Positions 22,412 to 31,191 of a DNA stretch of 46,688 nucleotides are shown in pieces. Positions within the stretch are counted from its first letter, which is position 1; each line of letters starts with the position of its first letter. A model generated the notes under the pieces. The model was not told where the DNA came from. It did no database searches and saw only the letters and a list, made by a program, of their open reading frames with translations. The stretch spans positions 1 through 46,688 of the forward strand of contig JAFSWZ010000016.1 in the NCBI GenBank assembly GCA_017450125.1, written 5' to 3'. The translations under genes and the position numbers were made by a program. The stretch is from Synergistaceae bacterium (lineage in GTDB: Bacteria > Synergistota > Synergistia > Synergistales > Aminobacteriaceae).

Positions 22412-23448
22412 ACGCAGAACTAATCCGCAAGCTCGCAGAGACTCACTCGCTGAGCCTCTACGAGTACGAGGAACTTATCACCGGCCGGGACGACTCGGAC
22501 GCGAGGCTTCTGCGTTCTCTTGCGGTTGAAGCACGTCAGAGAATCTACGGCAATGATGTTTACGTGAGGGGCTTAATCGAAATCTCCAACATCTGCCGCA
22601 ATGACTGTCTTTACTGCGGAATACGACGGAGCAACCCTAACGCTGAACGTTACCGCCTCACGCCTGAGGAGATAATCTCGTGCAGTGATGAAGGGTACAG
22701 GCTGGGGTTCATGACGTTCGTGCTTCAGGGCGGAGAGGACTCGTACTTCACTGATGAGGTGCTAGGCGGAATCGTGAGGGAGATTAAGGCGCGGCATCCC
22801 GACTGCGCAATCACCCTATCAATGGGCGAACGTTCACGGGAAAGCTACGCGTACCTTCGCGGGTGCGGGGCTGACAGATACCTTCTGCGCCACGAGACCG
22901 CTGACCCGGAGCACTACGCGCGCCTTCACCCGTCCGGCATGTCGTGGGAACACCGCATGAACTGTCTCCGCGAACTCCGGGAGCTGGGTTACGCTGTGGG
23001 GTGCGGGTTCATGGTAGGAAGTCCGTACCAGATTGCGGCGACTCTTGCGCGGGACTTGAAGTTCATCGAGGAGTTCAAGCCGGAGATGTGCGGTATCGGG
23101 CCGTTCATTCCGCACAAGGATACGCCGTTCAAGAACGAGCCAGCAGGTACTCTTGAGCTCACGTGCTTTCTGCTCTCGGTGATACGTCTGATTCACCCGC
23201 CCGTTCTCCTTCCTGCGACGACTGCGCTGGGAACGATTGACCCTCTCGGCCGTGAGAAGGGAATTATGGCGGGGGCTAATGTCGTGATGCCGAATCTGTC
23301 TCCCGTGAGTGTGCGGAAGAAGTACGAGCTCTACGACAACAAGATTTGCACGGGAGAAGAGTCCGCGCAGTGCAGAGACTGCCTGAGCAGAAGGATGGAG
23401 AGCATAGGCTATCATGTAGTAACCTGCAGAGGAGATATAATCCGTTAA
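22408..23448 (+). CDS. hydE: [FeFe]-hydrogenase maturase HydE (radical SAM)
   Basis: 346 residues starting with GTG in a GTGA overlap with the upstream regulator. The radical SAM cluster motif is CRNDCLYCG (Cys-x3-Cys-x2-Cys). The HydE-specific segments YRLTPEEII, TFVLQGGEDSYFTDE and LRHETADPEHYARLHP are all present. A second iron-sulfur cluster motif near the C-terminus, Cys-x7-Cys-x2-Cys (CTGEESAQCRDC), matches the auxiliary site found in HydE of thermophilic anaerobes. HydE makes an intermediate for the cyanide/carbonyl iron unit of the hydrogenase H-cluster, together with HydG and HydF, which are not in this window. The organism therefore probably evolves or uses hydrogen. Confidence 0.92.
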   Translation: MNAELIRKLAETHSLSLYEYEELITGRDDSDARLLRSLAVEARQRIYGNDVYVRGLIEISNICRNDCLYCGIRRSNPNAERYRLTPEEIISCSDEGYRLGFMTFVLQGGEDSYFTDEVLGGIVREIKARHPDCAITLSMGERSRESYAYLRGCGADRYLLRHETADPEHYARLHPSGMSWEHRMNCLRELRELGYAVGCGFMVGSPYQIAATLARDLKFIEEFKPEMCGIGPFIPHKDTPFKNEPAGTLELTCFLLSVIRLIHPPVLLPATTALGTIDPLGREKGIMAGANVVMPNLSPVSVRKKYELYDNKICTGEESAQCRDCLSRRMESIGYHVVTCRGDIIR

Positions 23449-23466
23449 TACTTCACAAGTTCTTCA

Positions 23467-23499
23467 TATCATCGTGATATATACCGCTATGTTATAATC
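23467..23499 (+). promoter_or_regulatory. Operator-like palindrome and extended -10 promoter of the RND efflux operon
   Basis: ATATCA-TCG-TGATAT (23467-23481) is a palindrome with 6-bp arms. It overlaps the -35 region of TG-T-TATAAT (23491-23499), an extended -10 element 53 nt before the adaptor ATG. The position suits repression by a small helix-turn-helix regulator. No such regulator gene is adjacent. Confidence 0.5.
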
Positions 23500-23552
23500 G
23501 CAAAAATTTCACACATAATCTATAACATTACTATTTGGAGGCGGTCAGATTA

Positions 23553-24653
23553 ATGCTGAAGTTCTTTACCCGCATTCGTATATTACTGTGGATCTTGCTG
23601 CTTGTAGCTGTAGGCTTCATGGTCAGCACTCAGGTACGCGCAAAACTCGCCCAAGCGGCGGCTAATCTTCGTTCTCTGGAGACAGAGACAGTAACAGTAT
23701 ACCCCGTCGAGACGCAGAGAGTAACCACAGCCAACTGGGAAGTGTGGCGGAGCTATTACGGTCAGGCCAAGAGCGCGCACACACAGAACATCACCACCTA
23801 CGAACGCGAGATCGTCAGGAGCGTGAACGTCGACGTAGGAAGTCCCGTTAAGGCCGGACAGACGTTAATCACACTGCAGGTTGCCGCAAGAGGTGCGCAG
23901 GTTCAGTCGGGGAAGACAGCCTATGATGAAGCAGTCCTCAACTACAACAGGCTTAAACAGCTCAATGCTAAGGGCGGCATCTCCAAGAGCGAAGTGGACT
24001 CAGCTTATTCGCGCCTAAAGACAGCGGAAGCAGCTTTGAGATCAACACAGTCATCACTACAGCGCACGAGCCTCAAGGCCAGCATCACCGGCATAGTGTC
24101 AGCGCGCAACGTCGAACCCGGAGAAATAGCCGAGTCCGGCAAAGTACTCCTCTCTATCGTTGACCCGAAAGAGATGGAAGCCGAGCTCATGGTCTCCAAG
24201 AAAGACATCCTCAAGATAAGTCATGGCACAGACGTAGAAATCCGTGTCGACGGGCAAACTCATCAAGGCTTCGTCAAGCGCATCAGCCCCGAAGCACAGA
24301 GCGGCTCCGGCCTCTATCCCGTCGTCGTCGGACTGCCCGAGAACTCGGGGATTCTGCCGGGAACGTACGTAGAGGGACGCTTCAAGGTCAGCAGTCAGTA
24401 TAACGTCGTGGTGATTCCGTCGAGCGTCGTGATTTATCGCGGAAACACGCAGTCAGTCTACCTTGCGGACGGCAATAAAGCCAAGCTCACGGCAATAACG
24501 ACAGGTGAGGGACGTGAAGGCAGGGTAATAGTTACGTCCGGCCTTAAGCCCGGCGACCAGCTCATCACCAGCGGAAACAGAGTGCTTTACGACGGCGCAG
24601 AAATCACGGTTAATTCCTCTGTTGCTGACAGCAATAATTCTAACGAGGGGTAA
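23553..24653 (+). CDS. RND efflux periplasmic adaptor (membrane-fusion protein)
   Basis: 366 residues from the ATG at 23553, following GGAGG; a TTG further upstream would bury that site. One N-terminal transmembrane or signal helix (ILLWILLLVAVGFMV) is followed by a biotinyl/lipoyl half-motif (VDVGSPVKAGQTLITLQ), a short coiled hairpin (about 125-175), the second lipoyl half (GIVSARNVEPGEIAESGKVLLSIVD), then beta-barrel and membrane-proximal domains. This is the usual HlyD_D23/AcrA-like order. It bridges the RND pump to an outer-membrane channel in the periplasm. The pump gene starts 3 nt downstream. No outer-membrane factor gene is in the window. Confidence 0.85.
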   Translation: MLKFFTRIRILLWILLLVAVGFMVSTQVRAKLAQAAANLRSLETETVTVYPVETQRVTTANWEVWRSYYGQAKSAHTQNITTYEREIVRSVNVDVGSPVKAGQTLITLQVAARGAQVQSGKTAYDEAVLNYNRLKQLNAKGGISKSEVDSAYSRLKTAEAALRSTQSSLQRTSLKASITGIVSARNVEPGEIAESGKVLLSIVDPKEMEAELMVSKKDILKISHGTDVEIRVDGQTHQGFVKRISPEAQSGSGLYPVVVGLPENSGILPGTYVEGRFKVSSQYNVVVIPSSVVIYRGNTQSVYLADGNKAKLTAITTGEGREGRVIVTSGLKPGDQLITSGNRVLYDGAEITVNSSVADSNNSNEG

Positions 24654-24656
24654 TTT

Positions 24657-27600
24657 ATGCGAGGCTTCATCAGATTCTGCATTTATCACCCCGTTTTCAC
24701 AGGCTGTTCCGTCGTTATCTGGATACTGCTCGGAATCTCAAGCTATTTCACGCTCGGTGTTACGCTCTACCCTGACGTTGAGCTTCCGTTTGTCCTTGTC
24801 CGCACGGTCTATCAGGGAGCTGGCCCGAACGAAATCGAGCAGTTAATCAGCAAACCTCTCGAGGATGCATTAGCCGACCTTGAGAACCTCAAATCCATAA
24901 CCACCTACTCAATCGAGGGCATCTCGATGGTTGCTGTCGAAATGGAGGCAGGAACTAACCCCGACCTTGCCCTCGTCGACGTGAACAACAAGGTTAAAGC
25001 GAAAGTCCCTGACCTTCCCGATGATGCGGACGAGCCGGTCTCCAGCAAGTTCGACATCAGCGCACAGCCCTTCCTGATTGTGTCATTCACGTCGGACATG
25101 CCGGAGAAGACGGCCAAGAAGATGATTGAGGACAGAATACAGCCTGTTGTTGCGAGAGTTGAGGGAGTCGGACGCGTTGACGTTACGGGAGGACGGGACA
25201 GAGAAATACACGTCAATCTTGACCCTGCGGCACTGAGCGATTACGGTATAAGCTACATGCAGGTGTGCAATGTTGTGGCCGCGAACAACCAGACCACGCC
25301 CAGCGGGTACATTACGCAGAGGCAGGACGAAGTGTCGTTAAGGTTGATGGGAGAGTTCAACGAGGTAGAACAGCTCGAGGACATCCTTATTCCGACACCC
25401 AACGGCCAGCCTGTGAGGCTCTCGATGCTCGGCGAAGTTGTCGACGGAGAGGAAGACCAGCGCAGTATGGCACGTGCGGACGGTCATCCTGTCGTTCAGC
25501 TCAGAATCAGCCCGCGTTCGAATGCTGACGTTGTCGAAGCAGGACGGCAGATTAAGCGTCTAATGGAACGCACAATGAGGGATTTTCCCGACTTCACGTA
25601 CGAATATACTTACGATGATACGGGCTTCGTAGAGTCGGCGGTCAAGAACATCATACGTGATACAGCAATCGGTATCGCGCTCACCGCGTTGGTGATTTAT
25701 CTATTTCTCGGCAGGTTCGGAGCTACGTTCATTGTCGCGTTCTCAATGCCCGTTGCGTTTGCGGCTACGTTCGTCCCTCTTCAGATGCACGGCTACACAC
25801 TTAACCTAATGAGCACGCTCGGCCTCGCACTGTCGATGGGTACGCTCGTCATGAACGCGATACTAATCATCCAGAACATTTACCGTTTCCGCGATATGGG
25901 CTATGAACCCTTCGAGGCAGCCGAAGAAGGCACAGTCGAAATCTCAATGTCTGTCTTGGCCGGAGTCTTCACGAATCTCGGGGTGTTTATGCCCGTCGCA
26001 CTGATGAGCACGATTGCGGGACAGTTCCTGAAGCCTTACGCGGTTACGATTGTTTACGCTACTGCATTTTCGCTGTGGGTAACAATGGCGGTAACTCCAT
26101 GCCTTGCCGCACGGATGAGGAAGCAGAAAGGCGACACAGGAGAGCTTCCGTTAATCGGCAAGATTCTTACTGGCTGGTGGAACTGGATATTTGACGGCTT
26201 CAGGGATTTGTTCTTCATCATCCTGCATGTTGCGATGAGATTCCCTCTGCTCACCGTGCTGTTCACGATACTTGCTACGTACGGTTCTCTGAAGCTGGGC
26301 GGGTTCATCGGTACGGAGTTCACGCCGTCGATGGATGACGGGACTGTGAGAATCACCATGACCCTCGACAACAATTCATCGATACACAGGACAGCCGACC
26401 TGATTTATCACGTTGAGGATTACATCAACTCACTTCCTGAGCGCAAGTACATCAAGAACGTAGTCTCAACCGTAGCCAGCTCGATGCGTTCGAACTCAAT
26501 CAGCGAAGCACAGATAGCCCTCTACATGAACGACGATCCCGGCAGACCATCAACGCAGGTTCTGGCTGACAAGATAAGGCCGTACCTTTCGGGGCTTCCC
26601 GGAGTGCAGATCTCGATAGCGGCGACGCGTTCAGGTTTCGGCAACCCTATAGAGATTCAGATTAAGGGACAGGACTTGAACCAGCTCTACAGCATCGCAG
26701 AAGAGATAGTGGCGCGGGGCAGGAGCGTTCCCGGAGTTAGAGACCTTACGATAGGGATGGAGATGGGCAAGCCGGAGCTTCAGGTCAAGCCGATACGCTG
26801 GAGGCTCGCACCTTTGGGGCTGAACATCTCGGACTTGGCCGGAATCGTTAGGGGCTACCTCATCGGACGAGACGCAGGGAAATTCCGTCAGGGAGGCTAC
26901 GAGTACGACATCAAGGCACGGATTGCTCGCGACAAAGCCAGCGACATCTTCAACGCCCGCGAGCTGCCGATAATGACGGGCTACGGACTCGTTCCGCTAG
27001 AAGAGATGGCAGACATTTCATGGAGCGACGGCCCTACGGAGATTCAGAGGGTTGAACGTGAAAGAGCAGTGGTAGTTACCGGCAGGGTGCGCTACATCAC
27101 TTCGGGTGAGGGCAATGCACGTATGCGCGAGGTCGTGGACGGCCTGACGCTTCCCGAAGGAGTAAGCATAAACTTCGGCGGTGAACAGGAGGACATGGCG
27201 GAGAACTTCATAGAGCTCATACGTACTCTGGTTATCGCGATCGTAGTAACGTATCTTGTTGTTGCGGCAATCCTCGAGAGCTGGATATATTCCGTCGTAA
27301 TCTTGGCGACTGTCCCGATGGCGGCAATAGGTGTCGTTCCGGCAATGCTTATCTCTGAGGTCAACATCTCTATCTTCGCGCTAATCGGAATGATTATGCT
27401 TGTCGGAATGGTCGTGAACAACGCAATAGTTGTCGTCGATTACGCGGAAGTTCTGCGCCTTAAGGGAACTCATCCGTATGAGGCAGTCGAGGAAGCGTGT
27501 CATGTGCGCTTCAAGTCGCTGTTAATGGCAGTGGTTACGTCGGTTGTGTCGCTGATGCCGCTTCTGTCGACAGGAAGAGGAAGCGAGATGAAGAGGCCGA

Positions 27601-27770
27601 TTGCCGTCGTCGCGATAGGGGGGCTTATTGCGGGAGGAATGCTCGCAATGATCTCGATACCTGCGGCGTATAAACTTGTCTGGCGCGTGCGTCTGTTTTG
27701 GGCGAGAATCAGGGGCAGGGAGTACGGCGAGACAGATGAAGAAGAGTACGAGGACGATGATGACGAGTAA
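24657..27770 (+). CDS. RND-family efflux transporter (HAE1/AcrB-like inner-membrane pump)
   Basis: 1037 residues, full length for the family. The first helix (residues about 12-32) precedes YPDVELPFVLVRTVYQGAGPNEIEQLISKPLEDAL, a typical RND porter-domain beginning. Two large periplasmic loops and two blocks of helices follow (about 335-480 and 855-1010). Phe/Gly-rich segments (SMPVAFAATFVPL, LGLALSMGTLVMNAILII, GMIMLVGMVVNNAIVVVDY) mark helices 3-4 and 10-11. The usual proton-relay Asp-Asp pair in helix 4 appears altered: the LGLALSMGTLVMNAI segment has Ser-Met and Met-Asn where AcrB-type pumps have an acidic pair. The C-terminal tail is very acidic (EEEYEDDDDE). Exported substrates are unknown. 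It is operonic with the adaptor. Confidence 0.88.
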   Translation: MRGFIRFCIYHPVFTGCSVVIWILLGISSYFTLGVTLYPDVELPFVLVRTVYQGAGPNEIEQLISKPLEDALADLENLKSITTYSIEGISMVAVEMEAGTNPDLALVDVNNKVKAKVPDLPDDADEPVSSKFDISAQPFLIVSFTSDMPEKTAKKMIEDRIQPVVARVEGVGRVDVTGGRDREIHVNLDPAALSDYGISYMQVCNVVAANNQTTPSGYITQRQDEVSLRLMGEFNEVEQLEDILIPTPNGQPVRLSMLGEVVDGEEDQRSMARADGHPVVQLRISPRSNADVVEAGRQIKRLMERTMRDFPDFTYEYTYDDTGFVESAVKNIIRDTAIGIALTALVIYLFLGRFGATFIVAFSMPVAFAATFVPLQMHGYTLNLMSTLGLALSMGTLVMNAILIIQNIYRFRDMGYEPFEAAEEGTVEISMSVLAGVFTNLGVFMPVALMSTIAGQFLKPYAVTIVYATAFSLWVTMAVTPCLAARMRKQKGDTGELPLIGKILTGWWNWIFDGFRDLFFIILHVAMRFPLLTVLFTILATYGSLKLGGFIGTEFTPSMDDGTVRITMTLDNNSSIHRTADLIYHVEDYINSLPERKYIKNVVSTVASSMRSNSISEAQIALYMNDDPGRPSTQVLADKIRPYLSGLPGVQISIAATRSGFGNPIEIQIKGQDLNQLYSIAEEIVARGRSVPGVRDLTIGMEMGKPELQVKPIRWRLAPLGLNISDLAGIVRGYLIGRDAGKFRQGGYEYDIKARIARDKASDIFNARELPIMTGYGLVPLEEMADISWSDGPTEIQRVERERAVVVTGRVRYITSGEGNARMREVVDGLTLPEGVSINFGGEQEDMAENFIELIRTLVIAIVVTYLVVAAILESWIYSVVILATVPMAAIGVVPAMLISEVNISIFALIGMIMLVGMVVNNAIVVVDYAEVLRLKGTHPYEAVEEACHVRFKSLLMAVVTSVVSLMPLLSTGRGSEMKRPIAVVAIGGLIAGGMLAMISIPAAYKLVWRVRLFWARIRGREYGETDEEEYEDDDDE

Positions 27771-28602
27771 GGACATCGGCCGTCTGGCACTTGAAGCAAT
27801 GCTCGTTGAAGTGTCAGTAACCCCAAAACCCGGCCTCGTCGACAGGAACAACTCAGGAGCCCATAGCGATATGGGCTTCTTCACGTTCCTTAAGAGTGCG
27901 GCAGGACTTCGCGGATGGTTTGACGTTTTCGCGGAAGCAGGACAAAACGCAAGCCGCGAGGGAATTTCTCCGGCTGAACTATTCCTCGAGCTTCGGAGGA
28001 TAGGCATCGAGGCAGAACGCGACATGTTCACTGCAACAGGCGGCATCAACACCCACAAGGGAGAAATCTTCTCGCTGGGAGTCCTGAGTGCATGTGCGGG
28101 GTACTGTGCCGGTGAAGTTACGGCGGAAGAAGTCATGAGGCTTGCGGGTGAGGTGTGCGCGGGGCTGTGCGGGAGGGACTTTGCTGGTGTGGAGGATAAA
28201 CGCAACCCCACGAAGGGCGAGCGCGTGTACATCGAGCACGGAATAACGGGCATTCGCGGAGAAGCAGAGGCTGGCTACCCGTGCGTGAGGGACGCGGGGC
28301 TTCCCGCATTAACGAAGTATCTTGCTGACGGGCTCACGATGAATGACGCACTGGCTTTCACGCTCCTGCACATTATGGCGGTGAACCAAGACACTAACAT
28401 TATCGCACGCCACGACATCAGCACATCCCGCGAGGTCATGAGCACCGCACAACGCCTCATCGACGGCAGGCCAAGCCTCGAGGACTTGCTTCGGCTCGAC
28501 GCAGAATACATCTCCCGCAACATCAGCCCCAGCGGCAGTGCAGACCTCCTCGCCGCAACATACTTCCTCTACGCGCTCACTCACTCCATCCCCAATTGCT
28601 GA
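27760..28602 (+). CDS. citG: Triphosphoribosyl-dephospho-CoA synthase (CitG/MdcB family)
   Basis: 280 residues from the ATG at 27760, the last of several in-frame ATGs; GAGGA lies 5 nt upstream. It overlaps the pump gene by 11 nt. Family signatures are ALEAMLVEVSVTPKPGLVDRNNSGAHSDM, then FFTFLKSAAGL, GGINTHKGEIFSLGVLSA, and GYPCVRDAGLPAL with ALAFTLLHIMAVNQDTNII. CitG/MdcB make the precursor of the prosthetic group of citrate lyase or malonate decarboxylase from ATP and dephospho-CoA. Neither lyase nor decarboxylase genes are in the window, so the target enzyme is elsewhere. Its coupling to an efflux pump is odd and probably reflects chance operon packing. The 3' end overlaps the convergent helicase gene by 26 nt. 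Confidence 0.85.
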   Translation: MTSKDIGRLALEAMLVEVSVTPKPGLVDRNNSGAHSDMGFFTFLKSAAGLRGWFDVFAEAGQNASREGISPAELFLELRRIGIEAERDMFTATGGINTHKGEIFSLGVLSACAGYCAGEVTAEEVMRLAGEVCAGLCGRDFAGVEDKRNPTKGERVYIEHGITGIRGEAEAGYPCVRDAGLPALTKYLADGLTMNDALAFTLLHIMAVNQDTNIIARHDISTSREVMSTAQRLIDGRPSLEDLLRLDAEYISRNISPSGSADLLAATYFLYALTHSIPNC

Positions 28603-30241
28603 TGAACGTGAATTTTCCCGACACCTTGTAGTCTATCCACAGCGGAGGCTTGAAGTTCTCGTTGATGGTCTCCGCGAGCCGGTAAAGTTCCCGTGCTCCG
28701 CGTATCTCCGAGTGCGGCGGAATCATTACCCCTTGAAGTAAGCTCTTTAGGTTTCTGTAGGCTTTGGTGCTGTCGGGTTCGGGGTGAAGGAGCTTCAGGA
28801 ACAGCTGCTTCGGGCCCTGCATAAGGTCTTCACTGTAGAAGTCCGCACGTAGCATCGGGATTCCTTCCTTCTTCGAGTAAATAACCTTCCAGAACCATTT
28901 GGCGACCTTCATTCGCGTGAGGCCTTCTGATTCGGCTTCTTCTGTGTGCTCGCTTCTCCCCATGATGTCCTGAGTTGTGTTGAGCTCCGACAAATCCGTG
29001 AACATATGCCCGCAATGCGCACAGATTCTCGCCCGCCTCATTATGACTTTATGGCACTGCGGACACTCCTTGAACATCTCGCCGAGCTCCTGACGTGAAG
29101 ACTTCTTGCGGCTTATTGTCCGTCTCGGAGGGATAATCTTCGTGATTGCGCCGTGCCTCTCGATGTTGCCCGCAAAGTCCAGCACGAGGCAGTCCTGATG
29201 GTGTCCCGCGCTCTTGATGCGCATTCCCCGCCCGCTCATCTGCATGTACAGTCCCGGCGACAACGTGGGACGCGCCATCACTATCACGTCAATGTCCGGG
29301 TAGTCGAAGCCCGTTGTTGCTACTCCGACGTTGGTCAGTGCGCGAATCTTCCCAGCCTTGAACTCGCTGAAGATGCGCTCACGTTCGGCACTCGATGTCT
29401 TGCCGGTGATTACCGCCGCGCTGATGCCGTGAGAGGCGAACTCTTCGCACATCGCCTCAGCATGGGAGACGCTCACGCAGAACACAAGCCACGCCTTGCG
29501 GTCTCCTGCGCGCCTGATGGTCTCCTCGACTATGCGTGCGTTGTTGTCTGTGCTGTTGACGCGCGCTTCGAGCTCCTGCTTCTCGTAGTCGCCCTGAACC
29601 TTGCGCACTCCCTCAACGTCAAGCCGCATGTCTGTGAAGGTTGAGATCAGCTTTGCGAGGAACTTGCGCTTGATGAGTTCGTCTATCGTCGCCGCCTCGA
29701 GAAGTGCCGTGAAGATCGCCTCGTCCCCTTCCGTCAATAACCCTTGCCCGAGACGGTAAGGAGTTGCGGTGAGGCCGATGACCCGCATTGACGGGCTGGC
29801 TTCCTCAAGAGCAGCAAGAAGCGTCCTGTACATCCCTGAATCTGTGTTGGAGATGAGGTGAGCTTCATCGACGATGACGAGGTCAACACGCCCGAGCTCC
29901 CCGCCCTTCTTCCAGATTGACTGTATCCCGGCGACTGTGATTGCGTTGATGTCCTTGCTGCCCAGCCCTGCGCTGTACAGTCCTACCGGTGCACTTGGCC
30001 AGACCTGAAGAATTTTCTCCGCGTCCTGCACTAGAAGTTCTTTGACGTGAGACAGCACGAGTATCCTGCCGTCAGGTTTGCGCCGAAGAAACTCCTCGCA
30101 GAGCCCGGCACATATCCACGCCTTCCCTGAACCCGTCGGAGCGACTATGCAGGGGTTGCCCTGATTCTCCCTCAGCCAACCGAACACATCACGTATAGCT
30201 TTCGCCTGATAATCCCTCAGTCCCTTAATCAATGCGCGCAA
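28577..30241 (-). CDS. SF2 DEAD/DEAH helicase with zinc-ribbon C-terminus
   Basis: 554 residues starting with a TTG just after AAGGAG; a second TTG nine nt downstream is an alternative. Helicase motifs appear in order: Q-like LRDYQAKAI, motif I APTGSGKAW (Lys40, Ala41), motif II VDEAH (124-128), motif III GLTATPYR, motif V TNVGVATTGFDYPDI and motif VI MQMSGRGMR. A four-cysteine ribbon (CPQCHKVIMRRARICAHCGH) and an unrecognised C-terminal domain of about 150 residues follow. The layout is like phage- or element-associated ATP-dependent helicases. In motif I, the Thr or Ser that normally follows the Lys and helps bind Mg-ATP is Ala, which may weaken ATPase activity. The function in the cell is unknown. 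Confidence 0.78.
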   Translation of the reverse strand: MRALIKGLRDYQAKAIRDVFGWLRENQGNPCIVAPTGSGKAWICAGLCEEFLRRKPDGRILVLSHVKELLVQDAEKILQVWPSAPVGLYSAGLGSKDINAITVAGIQSIWKKGGELGRVDLVIVDEAHLISNTDSGMYRTLLAALEEASPSMRVIGLTATPYRLGQGLLTEGDEAIFTALLEAATIDELIKRKFLAKLISTFTDMRLDVEGVRKVQGDYEKQELEARVNSTDNNARIVEETIRRAGDRKAWLVFCVSVSHAEAMCEEFASHGISAAVITGKTSSAERERIFSEFKAGKIRALTNVGVATTGFDYPDIDVIVMARPTLSPGLYMQMSGRGMRIKSAGHHQDCLVLDFAGNIERHGAITKIIPPRRTISRKKSSRQELGEMFKECPQCHKVIMRRARICAHCGHMFTDLSELNTTQDIMGRSEHTEEAESEGLTRMKVAKWFWKVIYSKKEGIPMLRADFYSEDLMQGPKQLFLKLLHPEPDSTKAYRNLKSLLQGVMIPPHSEIRGARELYRLAETINENFKPPLWIDYKVSGKFTFISNWGWSE

Positions 30242-30275
30242 ATCTCTCCTTCGTTTGGGGTCTGTGAGTGCTGAT

Positions 30276-30293
30276 ATTATAGCGTGTTATAAT
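30276..30293. promoter_or_regulatory. Back-to-back -10 boxes for helicase and exported-protein genes
   Basis: ATTATA (30276-30281, a TATAAT on the minus strand) and TATAAT (30288-30293, with TG at 30285 making an extended -10) form an inverted repeat with a 6-nt centre. They point outward to the helicase and to the gene at 30324. Initiation in one direction probably excludes the other. Confidence 0.45.
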
Positions 30294-30323
30294 TGCGAAA
30301 ACTTCAAGGGAGATGATTTATGT

Positions 30324-31175
30324 ATGCGTTGCAGCAGAATGATTCTGTGCCTGTGCGCTGTCATGATGACGGCAGGATGTTCCTTCGCGGCCTCTGCGTA
30401 TGATGACGCGCTCGGAGAACGTATGCTGAGGCTTTCGGAGATAAGGAAGCAGACGGCGGAGATTGAGCTCAACCGGGAGAAGTTTCAGCAGGAGGAAGAT
30501 GCGCAGTACGACAGGGAGTACGAGTCCTACGAGGCGGAGATAGAGAGGCTTCGTGCGCAGGTAGAAGAGCTCGAAGAGAGGATAGACGCGCTGGAGAGGT
30601 CGAGAGACATGATGCCTCCTGCGGGCGATGAGTCTTATGCCGGGCACGAGACGAGGCTTGAGGCACTCGCTAGCGAGGAGGAGGAGATTCTGGATCTGCT
30701 GGGTGAGAGTTCGGACATTCAGGCCGAGAACATCCGCCCGTTCAACAAGAACGCGACGAGCCAGGTTATCGGCTGGGAACTTCTCGAGGACGAGGAGACC
30801 GACATTCAGAGCCTGCGCCTGACAATCCTTCACAACAGGAAGAGCAACAAGGTTACGGTGATTGAGGTTGCCTCAGACCTTACGGACAACAACGAGGTGT
30901 ACTTCAGCGTGAAGTCTCTGCCTGCGGGGCTTCAGGTGGTTGTGCCGTCTGAGGACGGAAGCACATGGAGGGTTGAGGCTGACGGCCGGGCGGGCAACAA
31001 GAGCTTCAACAGCAAGAAGGGTTACTTTGTCGCGAAGATTAACACTGTCGAGGACATCGCGAACTCGGAGATTAGCGGCGAGAGCAGGACTGAGGGCGGC
31101 AAAAAGATATTCACTTCCGGCGAAGGCTTCATAATTCTGCGTCAGAGCGGAATCACCATAAAGATGCCCGATTAA
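30324..31175 (+). CDS. Exported coiled-coil protein of unknown function
   Basis: 283 residues from the ATG at 30324, with AGGGAG 11 nt upstream; the longer frame starts before the promoter and is rejected. The N-terminus MRCSRMILCLCAVMMTAGCSFAAS is a signal sequence. The TAGC could be a weak lipobox, or cleavage may follow SFA. Residues about 35-105 are strongly charged heptads (EIRKQTAEIELNREKFQQEE, then EIERLRAQVEELEERIDALE) forming a coiled coil. The C-terminal about 130 residues are beta-rich, with alternating hydrophobics (SLRLTILHNRKSNKVTVIEVA) and a final GFIILRQSGITIKMPD. I do not recognise the family. It sits 16 nt before the magnesium transporter gene, so it may share its transcript. 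Confidence 0.7.
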   Translation: MRCSRMILCLCAVMMTAGCSFAASAYDDALGERMLRLSEIRKQTAEIELNREKFQQEEDAQYDREYESYEAEIERLRAQVEELEERIDALERSRDMMPPAGDESYAGHETRLEALASEEEEILDLLGESSDIQAENIRPFNKNATSQVIGWELLEDEETDIQSLRLTILHNRKSNKVTVIEVASDLTDNNEVYFSVKSLPAGLQVVVPSEDGSTWRVEADGRAGNKSFNSKKGYFVAKINTVEDIANSEISGESRTEGGKKIFTSGEGFIILRQSGITIKMPD

Positions 31176-31191
31176 GGGAGGTACTCACACC

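Noticed and set aside
22834-23415. 193-residue minus-strand open frame inside hydE
   Set aside because: Antisense shadow of a secure HydE coding region, with no recognisable domain.
27522-28253. 243-residue minus-strand open frame across the pump/citG junction
   Set aside because: It spans two real plus-strand genes; Ser/Pro-rich composition is typical of antisense frames here.
31176-31191. Mg2+ riboswitch before mgtE
   Set aside because: The gap from the preceding gene is only 16 nt, leaving no room for an M-box.
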